NCBI GenBank assembly: GCA_024225895.1
Contig: JAAEMC010000956.1
Location: 1-7,936 of the forward strand
Length of the DNA stretch: 7,936 nt
Direction of reading: 5' to 3'
DNA from: Desulfobacteraceae bacterium
GTDB taxonomy: Bacteria > Desulfobacterota > Desulfobacteria > Desulfobacterales > Desulfobacteraceae
Position 1 is the first letter of the stretch. Every line of letters starts with the position of its first letter. Below, piece by piece: positions 1-6,644 of this stretch. The notes below the pieces were generated by a model. That model had not been told where the DNA came from, made no database searches, and was given only the letters and a program-made list of their open reading frames with translations. Both the position numbers and the translations under genes were made by a program.

Positions 1-222
1 GCCGCCAAATTTTTCTTCCACTTCGATCCCCCAGAACCCCAACTCTTTTGTAATGGCATATAGCCTCTCAGAATCTTCTTTTGGAATAAGCGGCCCGGGC
101 TCGGTCCATAGACTCATATCCCGTTCAAGCAACGTTTTTTCCAAAGGCAGAAGTTCGCGTTTTACAAACTCTCTCATGGCTTCTTTCAACATCATATATT
201 CTTCAGATATACTAAAATCCAT
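1..222 (-). CDS. bbsG: Benzylsuccinyl-CoA dehydrogenase, N-terminal part (acyl-CoA dehydrogenase family), truncated by window edge
   Basis: Only the first 74 codons are present; the frame is open to base 1. The peptide begins MDFSISEEYMMLKEAMREF and ends LGFWGIEVEEKFGG. This is the N-terminal helical domain of acyl-CoA dehydrogenases, and the closing block matches the family's 'LGxxGIxVPExxGG' motif. The FAD-binding region and catalytic Glu lie outside the window. Two adjacent ATGs exist (at 225 and 222). The SD AGAGGG ends 2 nt before the first and 5 nt before the second, so the second is preferred. The gene follows bbsF by about 65 bp in the same direction. In the bbs pathway the enzyme would oxidise benzylsuccinyl-CoA to (E)-benzylidenesuccinyl-CoA, passing electrons to ETF. 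Family assignment is secure; the gene name rests on its position after bbsF. Confidence 0.85.
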   Translation of the reverse strand, partial: MDFSISEEYMMLKEAMREFVKRELLPLEKTLLERDMSLWTEPGPLIPKEDSERLYAITKELGFWGIEVEEKFGG

Positions 223-249
223 CATTACCCTCTTTTTTTAAAGTTTTGG

Positions 250-269
250 ATAAATATGCCCATATTTAT
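250..269. repeat. 20-bp palindrome in the bbsF-bbsG gap
   Basis: ATAAATATG (250-258) and CATATTTAT (261-269) are perfect 9-bp inverted arms around CC. It sits between the bbsF stop (288) and the bbsG start (222). The 2-nt centre makes it look more like a DNA-protein site than an RNA hairpin. No T-tract follows it in the operon direction, so it is not a typical terminator. The protein that might bind it is unknown. Confidence 0.5.
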
Positions 270-287
270 GGCCTTGTCTTTTTTCTA

Positions 288-1526
288 TCAGGTCAGCACA
301 TCCTGAGCCTTAAGTTCTTCTAATTCTTCATTACTATACCCCAGAAAACCGGTTAAAACCTCATCAGTGTGTTCACCCAGTAGGGGGGCGGCTTTTATCA
401 TTTGAGTCGGTGTTTCGGAAAACATGATGGGTGCTCTGTTATAAAGAGTCCGGCCGACTTCGGGATGATCCAGATAAGACCAGAACCCTCTTTCGATCAG
501 ATGCTCATCCTCTATCGCTGCCCTGGCATCATTGACAACGCCAGCTTTCACACCGTTATCCAGCAATTGCCTCATCAGCGTGGTTGCATGCCTGTCCTTT
601 GTCCAGCCTTCAATCTTCTGGTTCAGCTCGTCCTCGTTTTCTTTTCTGCCGGCAAGTGTGGAAAATTTCTCATCTGCTGCCCATGCCGGATCTCCCATTA
701 CCTTTTGGAGGGCAAGCCATTCATCATCCGAAAACACGGCAATGGCCAGCCACTTGCGATACCCAAGTGTTTTGTAAACTCCATGGGGAGCGGCATTGGG
801 ATCAGTGCATCCCATGGGTCCCATGATTTCACCATTTGCCGCATAGACCATACTGTCAGTAGGTTTCATGGCAATGGCGGATTCGAGCTGGGAGATGGCA
901 ACGGTCTGTCCCCGGCCTGTTTTTTCACGCTGCAGCAAGGCTGCCATGATCCCAAAAAGCGTATGGGTCGGAACCATCACATGATCCGTGTAATTGGTGC
1001 CGGTTCCAAATGGGCTTTGACCCGGATTGCAGGCCTGTGCCGTTAATCCGCACAGGGCGTTCAGATTAACCCCGAATCCCATATAGGATTTATGGGGTCC
1101 GTCTATTCCCTGCAGGCTCATGGTCACATAGATGATGCGCGGATTGATCTTTTTCACATCTTCCCATCCCAGATTCCATTTTTCCATCTGTCCGACCCGA
1201 AAGTTGTTGATAATGATATCGCTTTTTTCAATCAGCCGGATAGCGACTTCACGCGCCTTGGGCTGTCTCATATTCAGCGAGATACATCTCTTATTGGGAT
1301 TTCTGTTTGCAAAATAACCGCTTCTTTCAAGCCCTTTGGCAATGCCGTCTTTAAAAGGACCGCCTTTTCTTAAGATGTCCGGCCTTTTCAGGCTTTCAAT
1401 CTTGATAATCTCAGCACCGCACTGACCCAAAACATTCGTTGTTATCGGCCCTGCGCCAACCCATGAAAAATCGCAAACAACAAGCCCTTCCAATGCTTTT
1501 TTAAAATTAGACCCGGAATTAGACAT
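288..1526 (-). CDS. bbsF: Succinyl-CoA:(R)-benzylsuccinate CoA-transferase, catalytic-type subunit BbsF (family III CoA-transferase)
   Basis: This 412-aa protein belongs to the family III (formyl-CoA transferase/CaiB-BaiF) CoA-transferases. With BbsE it should transfer CoA from succinyl-CoA to benzylsuccinate in the cytoplasm. The family N-terminus is seen as [12 protein letters not shown] (17-27) and AEIIKIES (38-45). The expected active-site Asp is D181 in [10 protein letters not shown], 23 residues before GRGQ (204-207), the usual 'D...GxGQ' layout. The C-terminal [11 protein letters not shown] block (381-391) is also typical. The frame stays open 141 nt further upstream into bbsE, but the start chosen is the ATG at 1526: it has an SD (GAGGAGGG) about 8 nt upstream and gives a normal family length. 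The start overlaps the end of bbsE by 8 bp, suggesting translational coupling of two subunits. Its role in the bns or hbs version of the pathway would be the same for another succinate adduct. Confidence 0.88.
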   Translation of the reverse strand: MSNSGSNFKKALEGLVVCDFSWVGAGPITTNVLGQCGAEIIKIESLKRPDILRKGGPFKDGIAKGLERSGYFANRNPNKRCISLNMRQPKAREVAIRLIEKSDIIINNFRVGQMEKWNLGWEDVKKINPRIIYVTMSLQGIDGPHKSYMGFGVNLNALCGLTAQACNPGQSPFGTGTNYTDHVMVPTHTLFGIMAALLQREKTGRGQTVAISQLESAIAMKPTDSMVYAANGEIMGPMGCTDPNAAPHGVYKTLGYRKWLAIAVFSDDEWLALQKVMGDPAWAADEKFSTLAGRKENEDELNQKIEGWTKDRHATTLMRQLLDNGVKAGVVNDARAAIEDEHLIERGFWSYLDHPEVGRTLYNRAPIMFSETPTQMIKAAPLLGEHTDEVLTGFLGYSNEELEELKAQDVLT

Positions 1527-2760
1527 TGACGATTCCCTCCTCTGCAAGAACAGTGATTTCGTCTCCTGTATACTGAAGACTTTCCAATATTCTAGCGGTA
1601 TGTTCACCAAACTCAGGAGCCGGAAAACCGAATCTCCAGTCCAGATCTGAGAATTCATAGGGCGCACCAGGATAGGTTACTTCCCCGCCAAGGTTCTTAT
1701 GCTCGATTGTCTGCCAGAAATTTCTGTGCTTCAATTGCGGATTTTCCAGAAGGTCCTTACCATTGCTCACTGGTGAAAGGGCGATTCGATTGGCTTGTCC
1801 TTTTTCATACAAGGCCATCTTATCATGCTGCATTGTAAACCTGTGAAAAATTCTGCAGAATGTTTCATACCCCTCATCAGACCGCCTGTATGACGGTTCA
1901 ATCCATCTGGGGTCTTCAAAGACTTCACATTCTTGAACATTTTCATCCTTCATCCACTTTACAAAAGGATCCCACATAATTTTATTTTTACCCATGATGG
2001 CAACAATGGCAAAATAACCGTCTTTGCATGGATGGACAGTGGCAGACCCTGCTTCTTTTCCTCTTCCCCGCCTGATGGTTCCTTCCAGATCCCAGTATTG
2101 GGCTGAATTTTCAAGGGCCATTCCCACCGATTCCATGGCAGACACATCCACAAACTGACCTTTCCCGGTTCTTTTAGCATGCAGCAGCGCGATTGAGCTG
2201 CCAACCGCCGCATAGGATTCAGCCATCCTGTATGCCTGGTTATCACAAGCTCTCACCGGTTTCTCATTATCAATACCGGCAAGGTATAAAAATCCTCCCA
2301 TTGCAGAACAGGTCAAATCTGATCCCGGATAATCCTTGTATGGCCCGACACTGCCATAAGGCGTAATAGATGTCTGAACTAATTTTGGATTTATTTCTTT
2401 GAGTTTTTCATAGGAAAGACCCAGACTATTCAGAAAGCCCGGAACACAACTTTCCATAAAGATATCGGTGTTTTTGATCAGCCTTAAAAAAATCTCTTTT
2501 CCCTCTTTCCTGTGAAGATCCACTACCAGACTTTTTTTATTGCCGTTGTAGTAGAGGAATTGAAGGCTGGCTTCCATATTCTCTTTTTCATTTTTAAAAA
2601 AAGGTCCTTTTTTTCGCAAAGGATCACCCGTTATGGGTTCAAGGTGAATCACATCCGCACCCAGCCCGGCATACAACTTCGAAGCATAGGGCCCCAACTC
2701 GCCTGTGAAATCGAGTACTTTCACATCAGACAGGGATCTATCTTTCATTTCATCTTCCAT
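1519..2760 (-). CDS. bbsE: Succinyl-CoA:(R)-benzylsuccinate CoA-transferase, partner subunit BbsE (family III CoA-transferase lacking the aligned Asp)
   Basis: A 413-aa family III CoA-transferase with the standard N-terminus [18 protein letters not shown] (13-30), GADVIHLEP (34-42), and the C-terminal FGEHTARIL block. The ATG at 2760 follows a strong SD, AGGAGG, 7 nt upstream. Anchoring on GKGQ (199-202) and counting back as in BbsF puts Ala176 where the catalytic Asp should be; the nearest Asp is D173, three residues early ([12 protein letters not shown]). BbsE thus looks like the non-catalytic or differently working half of the heteromer. The Thauera enzyme is known to contain both BbsE and BbsF. 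It lies 90 bp after bbsD and overlaps bbsF by 8 bp. The gene name rests on order and on pairing with bbsF; the family is certain. Confidence 0.87.
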   Translation of the reverse strand: MEDEMKDRSLSDVKVLDFTGELGPYASKLYAGLGADVIHLEPITGDPLRKKGPFFKNEKENMEASLQFLYYNGNKKSLVVDLHRKEGKEIFLRLIKNTDIFMESCVPGFLNSLGLSYEKLKEINPKLVQTSITPYGSVGPYKDYPGSDLTCSAMGGFLYLAGIDNEKPVRACDNQAYRMAESYAAVGSSIALLHAKRTGKGQFVDVSAMESVGMALENSAQYWDLEGTIRRGRGKEAGSATVHPCKDGYFAIVAIMGKNKIMWDPFVKWMKDENVQECEVFEDPRWIEPSYRRSDEGYETFCRIFHRFTMQHDKMALYEKGQANRIALSPVSNGKDLLENPQLKHRNFWQTIEHKNLGGEVTYPGAPYEFSDLDWRFGFPAPEFGEHTARILESLQYTGDEITVLAEEGIVNV

Positions 2761-2850
2761 TGCCTTACCTCCTAATCTTTAAAAAATTATGGTCTGTTAA
2801 AACCGAATATGGGCCATTGTTCTCGTTTTTAAATTTTAAGCCCCAACATT

Positions 2851-3597
2851 TCATCCGGAGAACAGACTTCTTCCACCACATACATACAAGACCTGTCCTG
2901 TCACATAACCTGTATCATCATCTGCAAGGTAGAGTACAGTATTTGCGATATCGTCTCCTTCCCCGATGCTGCCGGAGGGCTGTTTTTTCTCCAGAAAATT
3001 CCTTGTCTTTTCGGCAAGCTCATACCACAAAGGCGTAAGGATGAGTCCCGGTGCGATACAATTTGAGGTGATGCCTTTTCTGCCCAGTTCCAGGGCAAGG
3101 GTTCTTGTTAAACCAACCAGGCCCGCTTTTGCAGAAGAATAGGGTGCCTGTCCCGGACCTCCCAGCCATGCGCGGGATGCAATATTAATGATACGACCAC
3201 GGTTCTGCTCAACCATATGCCCATGAACTGCCTGGCTGCAAAGAAACGGCCCCTTAAGGTTCACATTGTGTGTGATATCCCAATCTGCTTCAGAAAGTTT
3301 TCTTAAGGCACCCGCCCTTTCCATACCCGCATTATTTATGAGGATATCGATGGATCCGAATGCGTCTATGGTTTCAGCCACCATGGATTCTACAGCTGCT
3401 TTGTCAGAAATATCAGCAACAATACCAATGGCATCAAATCCTTCATCCCGAAGTTCTTTAGCTGTTTGATCCACTTTATCTTCGGCAATATCATTGATAA
3501 CAACTTTGGCACCATTTTTTGCCAGCATAAATGCTGTATCCCTACCCATTCCACTTGCAGAACCTGTAATAATTGCCACTCTGTTTTTAATTCCCAT
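2851..3597 (-). CDS. bbsD: 2-(alpha-hydroxybenzyl)succinyl-CoA dehydrogenase, catalytic subunit BbsD (SDR family)
   Basis: A 248-aa classical short-chain dehydrogenase with every expected motif: TGSASGMG (11-18) for the dinucleotide, D36 at the end of beta-2 (indicating NAD+ rather than NADP+), NNAG (88-91), catalytic N113, S141, Y153 and K157, and the PG motif (183-184). It should oxidise the hydroxyl of 2-(hydroxy(phenyl)methyl)succinyl-CoA to give benzoylsuccinyl-CoA. The frame extends to a GTG at 3612, but the ATG at 3597 is preferred: it has GGAGG 8 nt upstream and aligns with the N-terminus of BbsC. It follows bbsC by 59 bp. Its tail, TGQVLYVCGGRSL, closely matches that of BbsC, fitting the published BbsC2D2 heterotetramer in which BbsD is the active subunit. 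Confidence 0.9.
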   Translation of the reverse strand: MGIKNRVAIITGSASGMGRDTAFMLAKNGAKVVINDIAEDKVDQTAKELRDEGFDAIGIVADISDKAAVESMVAETIDAFGSIDILINNAGMERAGALRKLSEADWDITHNVNLKGPFLCSQAVHGHMVEQNRGRIINIASRAWLGGPGQAPYSSAKAGLVGLTRTLALELGRKGITSNCIAPGLILTPLWYELAEKTRNFLEKKQPSGSIGEGDDIANTVLYLADDDTGYVTGQVLYVCGGRSLFSG

Positions 3598-3656
3598 ATT
3601 CTTTACCTCCACTAATCATTTTTAATCATGACAGGATGCTAACCTGGATATTCAGG

Positions 3657-4406
3657 CTAAATCGACATGGAAAAATGCAGACTTTTCCCACCACATACAA
3701 AGAATGTCTGTCCGGTGATGAATTTTGATGTCTCCGAGGCAAAAAAGGTAACAGCGCCTGCGACGTCATCGGGTGTCCCTAATTTTTTAACCGGTATTCC
3801 GGCTGCCAGCTTTTCTTTTTTCTTTTCAGACATCGTTGACGATTCTATTTCACCTTTAACAACCCAGTTCACCGTAATGTTGTCTTTTGCCGTTTCAAGT
3901 GCAAGGGATCTTGTAAACCCCAGCATGGATGATTTTGCAGCACTATATATAGAGGTGTTGGGTAATCCTAAGTACTCAACGCTGCCGATATTGATTATCC
4001 TGCCATACCCTTGTTTTCGCATAATCGAGATCGCTTCCCTGCACAGAAAGTAAGCCGGATCAATATTATTTTTTGCGCCTTGATACCAGTTTTTGGCCTT
4101 GGTACCCACAATCTCGTGTTCAGCTTTTATATCTGAATTATTAACCAGGATATCGATTTTCCCATATTTTCCCATAATACTGGCAATGGCCTGTTTTGCC
4201 CCGGTACAGTCTGCCGAATCAGAGGTTACGCCGTACGCCTCAATACCATTCTCTTTGAGTTTTGATACCATGTGAGATGTATTTTCCCCGTTGATATCAA
4301 TAACGGCAAGCTTGGCGCCCTTTGATGCCATCATCAATGCAATGGCATATCCGATTTCATCCCCCACAGATTCAATCAGCACAACCCTGTCTTTAAAGGT
4401 TCCCAT
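3657..4406 (-). CDS. bbsC: SDR-family pseudoenzyme-type subunit BbsC of the 2-(alpha-hydroxybenzyl)succinyl-CoA dehydrogenase
   Basis: This 249-aa SDR-fold protein is paralogous to BbsD. The start at 4406 (rather than the in-frame ATG at 4439) has AGGAGA 7 nt upstream and aligns with BbsD's start. The Gly-rich motif TGxxxGxG is replaced by ESVGDEIG (12-19), NNAG by NNSD (89-92), the catalytic Asn by Ile115 (anchored on the shared FLC), and the PG motif by KG (184-185). However, S142, Y154 and K158 (YSAAK) are still present. The Thauera BbsC is described as a scaffold lacking all SDR functional motifs, so this copy looks less fully decayed. It probably does not bind NAD+ normally and serves to support BbsD. 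The C-terminal TGQTFFVCGGKSL mirrors BbsD. Gaps are 57 bp to bbsB and 59 bp to bbsD. Confidence 0.87.
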   Translation of the reverse strand: MGTFKDRVVLIESVGDEIGYAIALMMASKGAKLAVIDINGENTSHMVSKLKENGIEAYGVTSDSADCTGAKQAIASIMGKYGKIDILVNNSDIKAEHEIVGTKAKNWYQGAKNNIDPAYFLCREAISIMRKQGYGRIINIGSVEYLGLPNTSIYSAAKSSMLGFTRSLALETAKDNITVNWVVKGEIESSTMSEKKKEKLAAGIPVKKLGTPDDVAGAVTFFASETSKFITGQTFFVCGGKSLHFSMSI

Positions 4407-4463
4407 TTTTAAATCTCCTTTTTTATTTAAAAAATTCATTTTAAAGATTCCAAGAGCCGTATC

Positions 4464-5633
4464 TTACCAATCACTTGTGAGCATATGCATTGTACATGCA
4501 GCGTGTTCAGTGCCGGACAACCCTCCACCCGTTACATGGGACATGGCAACCTTGGGAACCGGCTCAACCTGATACCCATTGCACTCCCCCCTGAGTTGTT
4601 TTACGTTTGCGGCCATTTGAGCTGCACCCGAAGCACCTATGGGATGACCATAGGACAACATTCCACCCCTGGGGCTTACCACACACTGCCCGCCATAAGT
4701 GGAAAGACCATCTCTTAAAAATTTAAGACCGTCTCCCTTTTCGCACAGCCCCATACATTCATAATAGAGCAATTCTGCAATGGTAAATGCATCATGGAGT
4801 TCCAGGATATCAACATCTTTCGGGCCGATTCCGGATTCCTCGTAGAGCATGGCTGACGTCATTTCTGTTATATCGTCCCCTGTTATATCCCTTGGCCGGT
4901 TATGATACGGACCGGATGTTACCACCGAGCCTCTCACCTTCACCGGCTTTTCAATCCCCAGTTTTTTTATCATTTCCCCTGAGCATACAACCACGGCACC
5001 CGCCCCATCGACAACGCCGCAGCATTGGTGCAGTGTCAAAGGATATGCGATCATTCTTGAATCAATAATATCTTCAATACTATAGTCTCCGCCATACGGG
5101 GCATGGGGATTATTTTTAGCATGCCGCCGGCTTTTCTGTGTGATCATTGCCAGGTCTTCAATGGTGGCCCCGGTTTCATGCATATATCTTGTGGCCCGCA
5201 TGGCATATTTACCGGTCATCACCCCGCCGTGGACGGCTTCAATATCATTCATCGCCGGCATGAAAGCCGTACCGCTTTTTCTTCTCAGGGTATGATTTTC
5301 AGCTCCGACACCCATTGATAATTCCGTCAGTCCGTAGGCAACATCTTTTATAGCCAGGTGAACGGCCATGGCACCGGCTGAACATGCGCTTTCCACATTT
5401 ATTATGGGGGCGGTACCGCAGATGCCGATATCTTTAAAAATCGTTTGTCCGGTTACGATACCATTATGGGCATTTCCAACGTATGCACTCCCAATCATTC
5501 CCGGGCCGTCAATATTGGAGGATTTAATCGCCTGGAAAGCTGCGATTCGACCTAGTTCATCATAATCCATTTTATGTTTGCCAAAAACAGTCTCTCCCAC
5601 TCCGGCGATATATACGTCTCTTTCTAATTTCAT
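4464..5633 (-). CDS. bbsB: Benzoylsuccinyl-CoA thiolase, thiolase subunit BbsB (SCP2-type thiolase)
   Basis: A 389-aa thiolase-fold protein of the SCPx/SCP2-thiolase-like group. It opens with [13 protein letters not shown]; the nucleophilic Cys is C84 in [23 protein letters not shown] (203-216) is typical of the group; the two catalytic His candidates are H280 in LHDAF and H330 in GHPIGASG; a glycine-rich HVTGGGLSG (366-374) sits near the C-terminus. It should cleave benzoylsuccinyl-CoA with CoA to benzoyl-CoA and succinyl-CoA, the final step of the pathway. The ATG at 5633 has AGGAGA 5 nt upstream, and that SD shares bases with the bbsA stop codon; the intergenic gap is only 9 bp. The BbsA Zn-ribbon partner directly upstream supports the assignment to BbsAB rather than to a general acetyl-CoA acetyltransferase. 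Confidence 0.9.
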   Translation of the reverse strand: MKLERDVYIAGVGETVFGKHKMDYDELGRIAAFQAIKSSNIDGPGMIGSAYVGNAHNGIVTGQTIFKDIGICGTAPIINVESACSAGAMAVHLAIKDVAYGLTELSMGVGAENHTLRRKSGTAFMPAMNDIEAVHGGVMTGKYAMRATRYMHETGATIEDLAMITQKSRRHAKNNPHAPYGGDYSIEDIIDSRMIAYPLTLHQCCGVVDGAGAVVVCSGEMIKKLGIEKPVKVRGSVVTSGPYHNRPRDITGDDITEMTSAMLYEESGIGPKDVDILELHDAFTIAELLYYECMGLCEKGDGLKFLRDGLSTYGGQCVVSPRGGMLSYGHPIGASGAAQMAANVKQLRGECNGYQVEPVPKVAMSHVTGGGLSGTEHAACTMHMLTSDW

Positions 5634-5642
5634 ATGCGTCTC

Positions 5643-6071
5643 CTAAACTTTTTGGAACATATAGCTGGTGATGGGAAGCCCATCTGCGTTCTTTCGTATC
5701 GGACCTGTTGTCAGCTCGACTTCTTCATCACATTTGAATGTGTTCACATCCCCTTTTAACATGGCAAAAATCCTGATCTCTTCAGGCAGATCAACATAAC
5801 CGCAAATATAAGGCGTCTCCAAACCCGGCTGCCCGATATAGAGATCGGAAAAGCTATAGAGATTTCCCTTTCTCGACAACGGTACCACATCGAAGTCTTC
5901 TGACCAGCATGTGGGACACGGGCTTAACTTCGGGAAATCAAGTTGACCACATTTTTTGCATTTATACCCTTTAAGATAGGGCAAGCCCTCTTTTGGTATC
6001 TCGAGTAAATCCGGATGAAAGAATGTGATATCCGGTTCTTTTTCTTTTTTGATTTTCTTTTTTTCAGCCAT
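5643..6071 (-). CDS. bbsA: Benzoylsuccinyl-CoA thiolase, Zn-ribbon/OB-fold subunit BbsA (DUF35 family)
   Basis: A 142-aa member of the DUF35 (Zn-ribbon plus OB-fold, acyl-CoA-associated) family. A lysine-rich N-terminus (3-12) precedes a helical stretch, then a zinc ribbon with C38, C41, C52 and C55 (CKKC and CPTC, 10 residues apart), followed by an OB-fold region from about 62 to 138 (GNLYSFSDLYIGQPG, PYICGYVDLPEE). It forms the integral small subunit of the BbsAB thiolase in known systems. The ATG at 6071 follows GAGGAG with 5-nt spacing. It is the first gene of the operon, about 130 nt downstream of the predicted transcription start, and its stop codon is part of the bbsB ribosome-binding site, which would keep subunit ratios linked. 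Confidence 0.9.
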   Translation of the reverse strand: MAEKKKIKKEKEPDITFFHPDLLEIPKEGLPYLKGYKCKKCGQLDFPKLSPCPTCWSEDFDVVPLSRKGNLYSFSDLYIGQPGLETPYICGYVDLPEEIRIFAMLKGDVNTFKCDEEVELTTGPIRKNADGLPITSYMFQKV

Positions 6072-6099
6072 ACGGTCTCCTCAAAAATTCTTTGAACAA

Positions 6100-6135
6100 A
6101 AATCAATCGTCCTGTTTTGGCTATCATATTGATTT
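6100..6135 (-). promoter_or_regulatory. Inverted repeat in the bbs leader
   Basis: AAATCAAT and ATTGATTT form perfect 8-bp arms (6100-6107 and 6128-6135) around a 20-nt loop in the predicted 5' untranslated leader of bbsA. The stem is AT-rich and weak. It may be a chance feature in AT-rich DNA or a modest leader hairpin upstream of the ribosome-binding site. Confidence 0.25.
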
Positions 6136-6178
6136 ATTGTAATTTTTTAGTCATATCCTGCAACTATTCTTTTGAAAG

Positions 6179-6196
6179 ATACTTTAATAAAAGTAT
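6179..6196. promoter_or_regulatory. Candidate operator palindrome at the bbs promoter
   Basis: ATACTTT (6179-6185) and AAAGTAT (6190-6196) are perfect 7-bp inverted arms around AATA. The site begins about 5 bp downstream of the transcription start predicted from the -10 element, where a bound repressor would block transcription. Size and symmetry fit TetR-family operators, and a TetR-type gene lies immediately upstream. The link to that regulator is an inference. Confidence 0.45.
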
Positions 6197-6207
6197 TATT
6201 GAGGAGT

Positions 6208-6236
6208 ATTCAAGCATATGAAATTTTGGCTGTCAA
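6208..6236 (-). promoter_or_regulatory. Predicted sigma70 promoter of the bbs operon
   Basis: On the minus strand a perfect -35 box, TTGACA (6236-6231), is followed after exactly 17 bp by TTGAAT (6213-6208), which is preceded by TGc as in extended -10 promoters. The predicted start is near 6201, giving a leader of about 130 nt before bbsA. I saw no convincing sigma54 (GG-N10-GC) site here. Confidence 0.6.
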
Positions 6237-6534
6237 GGGATTATTTTAATTTTTTTTTGACCATTTAATCAATAATTCATAGAAATTAACAGCGAAGATT
6301 TTTTTAACCATCTGTTTTTTTTAGATATTTAGATATTTCTACATTTGACAATAAAAACACCGGCTTTGCCGAAGATTCGTAAATAAAACAAAAGCTCATC
6401 GAATTTGAAGACTAGAATATTCATCAAAAAATATATTTTCCGCTTGGTATTAAATGTGGAGAGAAGTTGAGGTGGATTCCAATACAGGAGGACATCTATT
6501 TTTCTATGCATGTCACCAGGAAAAAGACCTTTGC
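6237..6534. other. AT-rich intergenic stretch without recognised genes
   Basis: Between the bbs promoter and the regulator terminator I see no credible gene. The short frames on both strands lack a good ribosome-binding site and family features. The stretch holds T-runs (6252-6259, 6299-6305, 6314-6322), a tandem 8-bp duplication of TAGATATT (6322-6337) and one weak hairpin listed separately. It probably separates the regulator from the operon. Confidence 0.5.
6352..6371 (-). terminator. Weak hairpin with T-run, possible secondary terminator
   Basis: Read on the minus strand, CGGC-aaa-GCCG (6371-6361) is followed by GTGTTTTTA. The stem is only 4 bp plus a possible wobble, so efficiency would be low. 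It could back up the stronger terminator at 6548-6570 in stopping regulator transcripts before the bbs promoter. Confidence 0.3.
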
Positions 6535-6570
6535 TCAAAACAAAACAGGCGCAGCCTTTTTGACTGCGCC
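6535..6570 (-). terminator. Rho-independent terminator of the TetR-type regulator gene
   Basis: On the minus strand GGCGCAG (6570-6564) pairs perfectly with CTGCGCC (6554-6548) across a 9-nt loop, and the stem is followed by TGTTTTGTTTTG. It lies about 75 nt after the regulator's stop codon. The T-tract is broken by G, so termination may be partial and some readthrough into bbs is possible. Confidence 0.65.
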
Positions 6571-6644
6571 CATTAAAAAAAGACCTGGCAACAGAACTAT
6601 TAACACCGCCTGCTGTCAAGTTGTAATAATTATCTTGCTAACAT

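Noticed and set aside
402..1046. Long open frame on the plus strand (214 codons)
   Set aside because: It is exactly antisense to bbsF, has no family features, and its amino-acid composition is that of a reverse-strand shadow of a strongly supported gene.
1527..1667. N-terminal extension of bbsF
   Set aside because: The frame is open, but it lies inside bbsE; the ATG at 1526 has a strong ribosome-binding site and restores normal family length.
6322..6337. Tandem TAGATATT repeat as a possible CRISPR or iteron element
   Set aside because: Only two 8-bp copies, no spacers and no replication or cas genes nearby; likely slippage in AT-rich DNA.
6345..6350. TTGACA on the plus strand as a divergent promoter
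   Set aside because: No -10-like sequence occurs 16-18 bp downstream and there is no plus-strand gene for it to serve.
6329..6619. Minus-strand 96-codon frame in the control region
   Set aside because: It runs through the terminator hairpin, lacks a convincing ribosome-binding site and resembles no family.
6614..6619. TTGACA on the minus strand just after the regulator
   Set aside because: The hexamer at 17-bp spacing is TTCTGT, a poor -10, and a terminator follows directly.
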